Source of the DNA: F23-B02 sp963633225
GTDB lineage: Bacteria; Bacillota; Clostridia; Oscillospirales; Oscillospiraceae
Length of the DNA: 30,706 nt
Assembly: GCA_963633225.1 (NCBI GenBank)
Contig: CAVGXR010000052.1
Coordinates: 1-30,706, forward strand
Direction: 5' to 3'
The notes below the pieces were generated by a model. The model was not told the DNA's origin and ran no database searches. It was given only the letters and a program-made list of their open reading frames with translations. Shown here one piece after another: positions 12,135 through 19,083 of the stretch. Positions within the stretch are counted from its first letter, which is position 1. Each line of letters starts with the position of its first letter. The position numbers and the translations under genes are program-made.

Positions 12135-12691
12135 AGAGAGATTCCTTCTTTCATAAAATGTTTCTTCAGTCTGCCGCGCAGTCTGAAAAGCATCGTAGTC
12201 GTTTTTGAAACCGATATGCCGTAGCGTGCCGCAACGTCCGCGATAGGCTCCATCATCCAGTACCGCCGCATGAAAACGCCGCGCTCCGTCGCACTGAGCG
12301 CTTCAAGAAAGCTGTTGAGCGCGTTTATTATCTCCTCGGAATCCTGCCGCCGCTCCAGCTCGTCAACGCCGGAGACACACTCGGCAAGCTCGTCGAGCAG
12401 CACCGGCACCTCGCCGTTTCCGCGCTTTGAGCTGTTTTTCTGCCGCAGCTTATCGAGCGCGATATTGCGCGTTATCTTGCCGATGTATGCTGAAAGCGAG
12501 TCCGGCTCGTTTGGCGGAATGCTGCTCCATGCCCGCATATAGGCATCGTTTACGCACTCCTCGCTGTCCTCGGTATTGCCGAGAACGTTGAATGCCACGC
12601 GGTGACAATAGCGGCCGTATTTAATATCTATTTGTAACAAGGCTTCCTCTGAACGGGCCAGAAAAAGCTCAACAATACGCCGATCGTCCAA
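12131..12691 (-). CDS. ECF-type sigma factor
   Basis: 186 residues with sigma region 2 (about 5-75, VAFNVLGNTEDSEECVNDAYMRAW) and region 4 (about 118-175, ATERGVFMRRYWMMEPIADVAARYGISVSKTTTMLFRLRGRL), without region 3, the ECF layout. The start appears to be TTG 12691 because AGGAG lies six bases upstream on the minus strand and there is no nearby in-frame ATG. It overlaps the RsgI-like gene, which should bind and inhibit it. Target promoters are unknown. ECF sigma factors usually control their own operon, but only a housekeeping-like promoter (12736-12764) is obvious upstream. Confidence 0.9.
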   Translation of the reverse strand: MDDRRIVELFLARSEEALLQIDIKYGRYCHRVAFNVLGNTEDSEECVNDAYMRAWSSIPPNEPDSLSAYIGKITRNIALDKLRQKNSSKRGNGEVPVLLDELAECVSGVDELERRQDSEEIINALNSFLEALSATERGVFMRRYWMMEPIADVAARYGISVSKTTTMLFRLRGRLKKHFMKEGISL

Positions 12692-12735
12692 AACTATCTC
12701 CTAACTTCTAATAATAAAGACGGATTATTGATTTA

Positions 12736-12764
12736 AGTATCACATTTTTTTGCGAAAAACACAA
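12736..12764 (-). promoter_or_regulatory. Promoter candidate of the ECF/anti-sigma operon
   Basis: On the minus strand TTGTGT (12764-12759), 17-bp spacer, extended -10 TGTGATACT (hexamer 12741-12736). It resembles a sigma-A promoter. An additional ECF-type promoter cannot be excluded by eye. Confidence 0.45.
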
Positions 12765-12813
12765 GAATTATTTTTCCAAATCCCGCATTTTAACTATTTG
12801 AAAACATTTGTTG

Positions 12814-12842
12814 TTGTAGAATGGATGTTAATATGTTATATT
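12814..12842 (+). promoter_or_regulatory. Promoter candidate of the cdsA operon
   Basis: TTGTAG (12814-12819), 17-bp spacer, TATATT (12837-12842), about 40 bp before the TTG start of cdsA. It diverges from the ECF sigma promoter 70 bp away. Confidence 0.5.
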
Positions 12843-12882
12843 AGCTGTTAAGTCTGTATTTTCACGAAAGAGGGTAAACAAC

Positions 12883-13686
12883 TTGAAAACAAGAGTTATT
12901 TCGGCAACGGTGCTTATAATACTGGTCGTTGCCTGCTTCGCGCTCGGCCCTGTGACGAGGGCGCTGTTCCTGCTGGCAGCCATGATTATGGCCGTGTGGG
13001 AGACCTGCCGCGCCATCGGACAGAAGGGCGTCGCCTGCGCACCGGTTATACTGTATGCCTACTGCGTTGCTGCGGTGGCCGAGCTTTGGCTCAATGCCGA
13101 TGCGCTTGCGTTTGAGATAACGTTCTTCCTTGCGGTGTTTGCCGTTATGACTGCGGGCATCGTATCAAAAAATATACGCGGAGCGGGCGCTCTGGCAACG
13201 CTGGGCGTTCTTGCTTACCCCGTTGTCCCCTTTGTCATCGTATGCAAGCTCGCGCTTATGGACAGCAGCGTGTGGATCCCCGTATTCTCCGTCGCCTGCA
13301 TATCCACCTGGGTCTGCGACAGCTTTGCACTTTTCGGCGGCAAGCGCTTCGGAAAGCATAAGCTCGCGCCCGAGGTCAGCCCAAACAAGACTGTCGAGGG
13401 CAGCATCTGCGGCGCGATAAGCGCCGTTATTGCAGGCATTATACTTTTCTTCGTGCTCCGGCAGTGGTATCCTGTCAATGCCCCTGCCTGCGTCCTGACC
13501 GCTCTTATCTGCTCAAGCTTCGGTCAGGTCGGCGACCTTGCCGCGTCGCTTATAAAGCGCATGGCAGGACTCAAGGACTACAGCAATCTCATCCCCGGAC
13601 ACGGCGGAGTCATGGACAGAGTGGACAGTCTGCTCTTCTCCATCCCCACGGCCTACTTCTGCCTTCTCATTGCAGGAACCATCTGA
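12883..13686 (+). CDS. cdsA: Phosphatidate cytidylyltransferase
   Basis: A 267-residue membrane enzyme that makes CDP-diacylglycerol from phosphatidate and CTP, the entry to phospholipid synthesis. It has seven or eight hydrophobic segments. The family signature is intact at about residues 222-250: SLIKRMAGLKDYSNLIPGHGG followed by VMDRVDS. The CDSFALFGGKRFGKHKL and SPNKTVEG motifs precede it. The TTG start at 12883 follows a purine-rich AAAGAGGG and no ATG lies in frame nearby. It is the first gene of cdsA, diacylglycerol-kinase-like and yihY-like genes. It stands alone here, without the dxr/rseP genes that often flank cdsA. Confidence 0.95.
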   Translation: MKTRVISATVLIILVVACFALGPVTRALFLLAAMIMAVWETCRAIGQKGVACAPVILYAYCVAAVAELWLNADALAFEITFFLAVFAVMTAGIVSKNIRGAGALATLGVLAYPVVPFVIVCKLALMDSSVWIPVFSVACISTWVCDSFALFGGKRFGKHKLAPEVSPNKTVEGSICGAISAVIAGIILFFVLRQWYPVNAPACVLTALICSSFGQVGDLAASLIKRMAGLKDYSNLIPGHGGVMDRVDSLLFSIPTAYFCLLIAGTI

Positions 13687-13704
13687 TCTTTGCGGAGTAA
13701 TTAA

Positions 13705-14604
13705 ATGAAAACATTTTCCCAGCTAAAAAAGCTTATGCTCATCATAAATCCCGTTTCGGGAAGGCGCACCTCGCTGCGCTTTCTCCCCGATATAATAGGC
13801 ATATTCTCGGCAAATGACTACGCCGTGACGGTCTTTCCGACCGCAAAGCGCGGCGATGCAAGCGATTTTGCCATGAACTACGGAACGGAGTTTGACCTTA
13901 TCGTCTGCATCGGCGGCGACGGGACATTAAACGAGGTCATAAGCGGGATCATACGCGGCGGCTGCTATACGCCGCTCGGCTACATCCCATCCGGCAGCAC
14001 GAACGATTTTGCCGCCTGCCACGGCATATCCTCCGATATGCTCGAGGCTGCGCGGAACATAGTTGACGGTAAGCCCAAGAGCATTGATATCGGAAAGTTC
14101 GGCGAGCAGTATTTTGCCTATGTCGCGGCCTTCGGTGCGTTCTCGTGGCTGTCGTATACGACACCGCAGAACCTCAAGAACATGCTCGGACACTCGGCGT
14201 ATCTGCTCGATGCGGTGAAGGATCTTCCAAAGATAAAGGCGCATCATCTGACGCTCGACGTGGGCGAGTTCACCTGCGAGGGCGACTATATATTCGGCGC
14301 TGTCTGCAACTCCACCTCGGTCGCCGGAACGATAACGCTGCCTAAGACCATCGTTGACACGGGCGACGGCAAGTTCGAGATACTGCTCGTGCACGAGCCG
14401 CGCACCCTCATTGACTTTCAGAGCATTCTGCTCGGAGTTTTCACGCAGGACTACTCATCGCCCTTCCTCGATTTCTTCCAGACCGATACTCTCAGAATAT
14501 CCGCGCCCGAGGATCTCGACTGGTCGCTCGACGGCGAGAGGGGACAGGGCTCGGAGCGCCACGAGATAGAAAACCTGAGCGGCCGTCTGACGCTGATATG
14601 CTGA
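13705..14604 (+). CDS. Diacylglycerol/lipid kinase family protein (YegS/DgkB-like)
   Basis: 299 residues with the DAGK catalytic fold. The early LIINPVSGRR, the nucleotide motif GGDGTLNEV (residues 70-78), PSGSTNDFA (about 97-105) and the C-terminal DWSLDGERG segment are family hallmarks. Such enzymes phosphorylate diacylglycerol or a related lipid. Behind cdsA this would recycle DAG to phosphatidate for CDP-DAG synthesis. Start ATG 13705 follows GGAG, 18 bp after cdsA. Its end overlaps the next gene by seven bases. The substrate is inferred from the neighbour. Confidence 0.9.
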   Translation: MKTFSQLKKLMLIINPVSGRRTSLRFLPDIIGIFSANDYAVTVFPTAKRGDASDFAMNYGTEFDLIVCIGGDGTLNEVISGIIRGGCYTPLGYIPSGSTNDFAACHGISSDMLEAARNIVDGKPKSIDIGKFGEQYFAYVAAFGAFSWLSYTTPQNLKNMLGHSAYLLDAVKDLPKIKAHHLTLDVGEFTCEGDYIFGAVCNSTSVAGTITLPKTIVDTGDGKFEILLVHEPRTLIDFQSILLGVFTQDYSSPFLDFFQTDTLRISAPEDLDWSLDGERGQGSERHEIENLSGRLTLIC

Positions 14605-15410
14605 AAAAAATATTTAACACAATAAACAATTTCATGATAGAGATGAGCGAGGACAATGTAGACTCCCACGCTGCGGCGAGCGCGTTTTACATGTTCATGT
14701 CTCTCGTTCCGTTCTTTGCGATCCTGACGGCGATAATCCCTTACACGGGTCTGTCGCAGGAAACGCTTTTTGACGCGATAGAGCGCTACATACCCGATGC
14801 GCTGCAGGCGATAATAGAGTCGATCGTTGACGATATATATTTTGCCTCCGGCGCTGTTCTGCCGCTGTCGATACTGCTGACGATATGGCTTTCCAGCCGT
14901 GCTTTTTCGGCGCTTATACGCGGCATAGAGGATATCTTTCATTCGCCGAAATACTCCTCGTTCCTGCGCCGCAGCCTGTTTGCATGCATCTACACCGTCG
15001 GCATGATTGCAGTCGCCATCGCCGTGCTCGCCTTTATGATGTTCAGCAAGGAGATATATTATCTTTTGAACACTTACCTGCCGGGCATATCTCCGGCGCT
15101 TACGCTGCTGCTGAAGCTGCGCTTTCTCGTCGCATTTCTCGTTCTGGCGCTGGTTTTCCTTGCAATGTACAAGGGCGTGCCGGGCGTTAAGATAAAGCTT
15201 GCGCACCTGCTGCCCGGAGCTGCGGTAGCATCGGCTGCATGGCTGCTGTTTACATGGCTGTTCTCACTTTTTATACGTTATGTAAACTACTCGACCTACG
15301 GCAGCCTTGCTACCATAGTCATATCTCTCCTGTGGATGTACTGGTGCATGTACATAATCCTGTTCGGAGCCTCTATAAATCAGTTCATTATTGAGGCTCA
15401 TAAGGACTGA
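14598..15410 (+). CDS. YihY/BrkB-family membrane protein
   Basis: 270 residues with six hydrophobic segments. The pattern matches the YihY (BrkB, formerly mis-called ribonuclease BN) family: DNVDSHAAASAFYMFMSLVPFF near residues 18-40, the ALIRGIEDIFH segment, YKGVPGVKIKLAHLLPGA, and C-terminal YSTYGSLATIVISLLWMYW. Function is not established; members are inner-membrane proteins. Its ATG lies within the end of the kinase gene (7-bp overlap), so the three phospholipid-linked genes are probably co-translated. Confidence 0.9.
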   Translation: MLKKIFNTINNFMIEMSEDNVDSHAAASAFYMFMSLVPFFAILTAIIPYTGLSQETLFDAIERYIPDALQAIIESIVDDIYFASGAVLPLSILLTIWLSSRAFSALIRGIEDIFHSPKYSSFLRRSLFACIYTVGMIAVAIAVLAFMMFSKEIYYLLNTYLPGISPALTLLLKLRFLVAFLVLALVFLAMYKGVPGVKIKLAHLLPGAAVASAAWLLFTWLFSLFIRYVNYSTYGSLATIVISLLWMYWCMYIILFGASINQFIIEAHKD

Positions 15411-15454
15411 TTTTCGGCATGGTACACAAATTTCAGCTGTCGTTTTTATATACA

Positions 15455-15483
15455 TTTACTTTTTATATCCACCGTGGTATAAT
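15455..15483 (+). promoter_or_regulatory. Promoter of the MATE transporter gene
   Basis: TTTACT (15455-15460), 17-bp spacer, TATAAT (15478-15483) preceded by TGG (extended -10). Transcription would start about 28 bp before the ATG at 15518. Confidence 0.7.
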
Positions 15484-15517
15484 CGGCTTCGTTTGAATTT
15501 TATATTAGGGTGATATA

Positions 15518-16909
15518 ATGAGTCAGAACAATTCGCTTGCCATGTTTGAAAGCGAGTCTATCGGCAAGCTGATGCTTAAATTTTCGCTGCCGGCTATTGC
15601 GTCGATGGTCGTCAATTCCATATACAACATAGTTGACCAGATATTCATCGGACAGGGTGTCGGCGTATACGGCAATGCGGCGACGAACCTTACCTTCCCG
15701 CTCGTCACGCTCTCGATGGCGATCGGTACGCTCATAGCCGACGGCTGCGTTGCGTATTTCAGCCTGAAGCTCGGCCAGAAGAACTACGAGGAAGCTGCCC
15801 GCACGATGGGAAACGGCATAACGATATCCCTGCTGGCGGGCCTTTTCATAACGCTCTCCATGGAGCTTCTGCTCGAGCCGGTGCTCAGGCTCTGCGGCGG
15901 AGCAAAGGTCGCTTCCGAGACCTTCGGCTATGCGCTTGAGTATGCGGGAATAACGCTCATCGGCATACCGTTTGTTTGCATAAGCATGACGGTCAACGGC
16001 ATAATAAGGGCGCAGGGAAACCCGCGCTATGCCATGATATCGAATATATCCGGCTGCCTGCTCAACGTCGTGCTCGACGCATGGTTCGTCCTCGGTCTCG
16101 GCTGGGGCGTTGCGGGCGCTGCATGGGCGACAATTATAGGTCAGGTACTCAACTTCGTTCTTGCAGTTGCGTATATACCCCACCTCAAGGGTATCGTGTT
16201 CAGGCGCGAGTATGCGCTTCCGAGAGCAAAGACCCTGTTTGCCTTCCTGCCGCTCGGAATTTCGAGCTTCTTTACGCAGTTCGGCTCGACCATAGTCGTT
16301 ATCTGCATGAATAACCTCACCGTCAAATACGGCATAGAAAGCGTTTACGGCCCCGACATCCCGCTGGCCGCCTTCGGCATAGTCATGAAGGTGAACTCCA
16401 TCATCGTCAGCGTCATGGTCGGCCTCGGTATAGGCAGCCAGCCAATAGTCGGCTATAACTACGGTGCAAGGAACTTCCGCCGCGTCAGGGCGACGTATCT
16501 GCGCACCATCATTGTCGGCCTGATCGTCGGCTTCATCGGCTGGGTCTGCTTCCAGCTCTTCACTCAGGATATTATCAATATATTCGGTCAGGAGGACGAG
16601 CTGTACAACGACTTTGCCCTCAAGTGCTTCCACATCTTCCTGAGCGTGATTTTCCTCGTCGGCTTCCTCATTCCCTCGGGTATCTTCTTCCAGTCAATAG
16701 GAAAGCCGCAGAAGGCAATGATCTGCACGCTCACAAGGCAGCTTATCTATTTCCTCCCCTGCGCGTATATCCTCTCGAGCATGATCGGCATCGACGGTCT
16801 GCTCTATGCAGGTCCCGTGGGCGACTGTCTGGCTGCCATAACCGTTGTGATACTCATCATCGGCGAAATGCGCATAATAAACCGGAATATAAAAGAGCAG
16901 TGCGCATAA
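15518..16909 (+). CDS. MATE-family multidrug/metabolite exporter
   Basis: A 463-residue, 12-segment transporter made of two MatE halves. Typical sequences are LMLKFSLPAIASMVVNSIYNIVDQIFIGQGVG at the start of TM1, then NPRYAMISNISGCLLNVVLDAWFV, a second half beginning SSFFTQFGSTIVVICMNN, and GLGIGSQPIVGYNYGA. MATE proteins export cationic drugs or metabolites with Na+ or H+. The start follows AGGGTG and the gene is monocistronic, ending at a strong convergent terminator. The substrate cannot be predicted. Confidence 0.93.
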   Translation: MSQNNSLAMFESESIGKLMLKFSLPAIASMVVNSIYNIVDQIFIGQGVGVYGNAATNLTFPLVTLSMAIGTLIADGCVAYFSLKLGQKNYEEAARTMGNGITISLLAGLFITLSMELLLEPVLRLCGGAKVASETFGYALEYAGITLIGIPFVCISMTVNGIIRAQGNPRYAMISNISGCLLNVVLDAWFVLGLGWGVAGAAWATIIGQVLNFVLAVAYIPHLKGIVFRREYALPRAKTLFAFLPLGISSFFTQFGSTIVVICMNNLTVKYGIESVYGPDIPLAAFGIVMKVNSIIVSVMVGLGIGSQPIVGYNYGARNFRRVRATYLRTIIVGLIVGFIGWVCFQLFTQDIINIFGQEDELYNDFALKCFHIFLSVIFLVGFLIPSGIFFQSIGKPQKAMICTLTRQLIYFLPCAYILSSMIGIDGLLYAGPVGDCLAAITVVILIIGEMRIINRNIKEQCA

Positions 16910-16927
16910 AATACACTGCATAGTACA

Positions 16928-16960
16928 AAACCCCCGTTTTCACTGTGAAAACGGGGGTTT
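16928..16960. terminator. Convergent bidirectional terminator
   Basis: AAACCCCCGTTTTCAC and its complement pair with a 2-nt centre (about 16 bp of stem). It lies between the MATE gene (plus) and the small unknown gene (minus). AT-rich DNA on both sides suits both directions. Confidence 0.85.
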
Positions 16961-16980
16961 AAGACTTTTAAAATGACTTA

Positions 16981-17301
16981 TCAGGTCGGCTCATAGGCCT
17001 TGCCGGTGGGATTTCCGTCGGCATCATAGTCGATGCACTCCATGAGCTGCGGATCAACATGGCTCTGGCGCTTTATCGTCATACCGACGCCCTGATTGTT
17101 GAATACCCAGATATAGTTGTTCCAGACCGTTGGGTCTTTTTTCTTGAAAACCGTGGTCTCGTTTAAGCGGCAGAACTTGGCTCTGCCCTCAGCGGTATCG
17201 AGAAGATCGCCCTCGCCGGTGTAAAACAGCTCGTCGCTGTATTTATAGCCGTCCTGCTCCTCAATCTCCTTTTTCAGATCGAGCTTTTCTTCATTTGTCA
17301 T
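16981..17301 (-). CDS. Hypothetical 106-residue acidic protein
   Basis: I do not recognise a family. The protein is soluble, acidic and Tyr/Asp/Glu-rich, without a signal or membrane segment. It starts MTNEEKLDLKKEI, has a central FKKKDPTVWNNYIWVFNNQG strand-like segment, and ends GNPTGKAYEPT. It is likely real: GGAGG lies eight bases before ATG 17301, a promoter is visible (17329-17357), codon choice resembles the neighbours, and a strong terminator follows. It is monocistronic, between a MATE exporter and the phosphorelay operon, and shows no sign of transfer. Confidence 0.75.
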   Translation of the reverse strand: MTNEEKLDLKKEIEEQDGYKYSDELFYTGEGDLLDTAEGRAKFCRLNETTVFKKKDPTVWNNYIWVFNNQGVGMTIKRQSHVDPQLMECIDYDADGNPTGKAYEPT

Positions 17302-17328
17302 GGCATAGCCTCCGATGAGTTTTTGCTA

Positions 17329-17357
17329 ATTGTAGCACGTCGGACCGTTCTGCGCAA
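17329..17357 (-). promoter_or_regulatory. Promoter of the 106-residue unknown gene
   Basis: On the minus strand TTGCGC (17357-17352), 17-bp spacer, TACAAT (17334-17329), about 28 bp before the ATG. Confidence 0.55.
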
Positions 17358-17422
17358 GCGGAAAAGACAAATGTACAATATTTCAAGCGAAGAATATTAA
17401 AAAACTATTTATCCTGTTTCGG

Positions 17423-17451
17423 TTGACCGGGATAAAAAAACTTGGTAAAAT
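17423..17451 (+). promoter_or_regulatory. Promoter of the phosphorelay/GH3 operon
   Basis: TTGACC (17423-17428), 17-bp spacer, TAAAAT (17446-17451) preceded by TGG. It leads to the GTG start at 17509 through an AT-rich leader of about 50 nt. No other convincing promoter is seen before the end of the operon at 24949. Confidence 0.7.
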
Positions 17452-17508
17452 AAATATTATAAAAATTCAGGAGCAAATGAGTCACATAATTATCAGAGGT
17501 GTATTACA

Positions 17509-18207
17509 GTGTATAAAACGATTATAGTCGAGGATGACCTGATGGTCTGCTCTATCCTTGAAAAGCAGCTCAGCAAATTCGCCCAGCTGAAGCTTGCAGG
17601 GAACTTCCGGCGCTGCGCGGATGCGCTTGAGTATCTGAGGCAGGAGCCGGACGGAGCGGAGCTGATAGTGCTCGACTACTTCATGCCCGGCATGGACGGT
17701 ATCGAATTCCTCGCGCAGCTGCGGAAGTTCAACACCGAGGTACAGGTCATAATGATAACCTCGGCAGACGATTATCAGGTCATCCGCTCGGCCATGTGCT
17801 ACGGTATATGCGACTACATATTAAAGCCGTTCAACACAGCCCGTCTTGAAAAGGCGGTATCGCGCTTTGACACCGTTATGAAGCTCGTTAAGAGCACCCG
17901 CGTCTGGACGCAGAATAAGGTCGATATCCTGCTGTGCCCGCACAGAAATTACAACACTGCCGAGCAGCTTGCGCCGGGTAAAATAAATAAAACCACGCTC
18001 GAAAATGTCAGAGAATACATGCGCGAAAACACGGGCAGGAAGATGCCGCTTATAGAAATAAGCGAGGGACTCGGCCTTTCGACGGTCACCTCGCGCAGAT
18101 ACCTCAAATATATGCACTCCCTCGGCGAGGTCGGGATAACGCTCGACTGCAAGACTGGAGGCCGTCCTTCGGAGATATTCGAGTACAGGGAGGGCGCAGA
18201 TGCCTGA
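17509..18207 (+). CDS. CitB/DcuR-type response regulator
   Basis: 232 residues. The N-terminal receiver has the acidic pair EDD (residues 8-10), phosphoacceptor Asp56 in VLDYFMPGMDG, Thr in MITSAD and Lys in YILKPF. The C-terminal part (about 155-225) has the helix-turn-helix of the CitB/DcuR branch (ISEGLGLSTVTSRRYLKYMHSLGEVGI, then GRPSEIFEY), the class that controls dicarboxylate and citrate genes. Cognate kinases of that class are usually simple CitA/DcuS types. Here the neighbours are a stand-alone HPt and a hybrid kinase instead. The GTG start at 17509 follows AGAGGTG. It overlaps the HPt gene by eight bases. Confidence 0.93.
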   Translation: MYKTIIVEDDLMVCSILEKQLSKFAQLKLAGNFRRCADALEYLRQEPDGAELIVLDYFMPGMDGIEFLAQLRKFNTEVQVIMITSADDYQVIRSAMCYGICDYILKPFNTARLEKAVSRFDTVMKLVKSTRVWTQNKVDILLCPHRNYNTAEQLAPGKINKTTLENVREYMRENTGRKMPLIEISEGLGLSTVTSRRYLKYMHSLGEVGITLDCKTGGRPSEIFEYREGADA

Positions 18208-18550
18208 GCTTAAATTTGCCTATGCCGTGCACGGATATGATTACGCGGGAGCGATCGAGCGCGTCTCGGGAGATGAGGAGCTTCTGCACAGCCTGCTGGA
18301 TATGTTTCTTGCCGATGAAAGCTATGCCGAGCTCATGTCGGCGCTCGCGTCATACGATGCGCAGAGAGGCTTTCGGGCGGCGCACTCGCTGAAGGGCAGC
18401 TCGGGAATGCTGGGATTGACCGGCCTTTTCGAGGCAATGAAGCTCATAACAGAGCCGCTGCGCCGCGGCGATGCCGCCGAAGCCTTGAGCTGCCGCGCTG
18501 CCGTCGAGCGTGAATACGCTGCCGCTGCCGGCATGATAAAAGGCCTGTGA
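18200..18550 (+). CDS. Stand-alone HPt phosphotransfer protein
   Basis: 116 residues, an all-helical Hpt domain with phosphoacceptor His62 in AAHSLKGSSGMLGL. HPt proteins relay phosphate from the receiver of a hybrid kinase to a DNA-binding regulator. Both partners are in this operon, so the likely path is kinase His610 to receiver Asp904 to HPt His62 to regulator Asp56. The gene starts inside the regulator gene and its TGA stop overlaps the next start (TGATG). Codon use matches its neighbours. Stand-alone HPt proteins are less common in Firmicutes than in Proteobacteria. Confidence 0.92.
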   Translation: MPELKFAYAVHGYDYAGAIERVSGDEELLHSLLDMFLADESYAELMSALASYDAQRGFRAAHSLKGSSGMLGLTGLFEAMKLITEPLRRGDAAEALSCRAAVEREYAAAAGMIKGL

Positions 18551-19068
18551 TGCTCCTTGGAGCGGCAGCATTTGCGCTTATGCTGCTGGGCGATATGAAC
18601 GATGCCTTATGGCATAAAAAAGCGCTGCGCCTGTGCTTCCCGGCGGGACTGACCGCGCTTGTTGCGGCAACGGCGCTGAGACTTAGCCCCGATGAAGCTG
18701 ACGGAGCATGGTGCGCTGTGGCGGCTGCGTTTCTGCTCCTGCTTTTGTATGTGCTGTTCGGCTCGTTTTCCGTAAAGGATGCGTATGTCCGGCAGAATAG
18801 CGGACGGCAGGTATACGACAAGGACTTTTACGCACTGTGCCGCCACCCGGGGGTATTGTTTTTTGCGGGGCTGTATGCTTCGCTTCACTATGCCCTTGCA
18901 CTGCCGTGGACGGATGCCGCGCTGTATACGCTGCTGGATCTGCTGCTTGCGGCGGCGGAGGATAAGTGGTTTTTCCCGCGCAGCATAGGCGGATACGGTG
19001 AGTATAAAAAGCGCGTGCCCTTTCTTGTCCCAGGCACGGCGGGAATAAAAGAGATATTCAAAAGATGA
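18550..19068 (+). CDS. Isoprenylcysteine methyltransferase-like (ICMT/PEMT) membrane protein
   Basis: 172 residues with about four hydrophobic segments. The C-terminal half has the methyltransferase pattern of the ICMT/phospholipid N-methyltransferase superfamily: YALCRHPGVLFFAGLYAS, then a further membrane segment, E-D-K-W-F-F, Y-G-E-Y and VPFLVPG. In the family RHP and the E...Y...P elements bind SAM. The substrate can be a lipid, a prenyl group or a small molecule and is unknown here. ATG 18550 (or GTG 18547) overlaps the HPt stop. It stands directly before the GH3 enzyme, so the two may act in one pathway. Confidence 0.7.
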   Translation: MLLGAAAFALMLLGDMNDALWHKKALRLCFPAGLTALVAATALRLSPDEADGAWCAVAAAFLLLLLYVLFGSFSVKDAYVRQNSGRQVYDKDFYALCRHPGVLFFAGLYASLHYALALPWTDAALYTLLDLLLAAAEDKWFFPRSIGGYGEYKKRVPFLVPGTAGIKEIFKR

Positions 19069-19083
19069 TTTTCGGATGGAGAT

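Noticed and set aside
17509..18207. Citrate/dicarboxylate sensor pair
   Set aside because: The regulator is CitB/DcuR-like, but no CitA/DcuS kinase or transporter is present. The kinase is a hybrid with an HPt, so a simple citrate or C4-dicarboxylate system is not supported.
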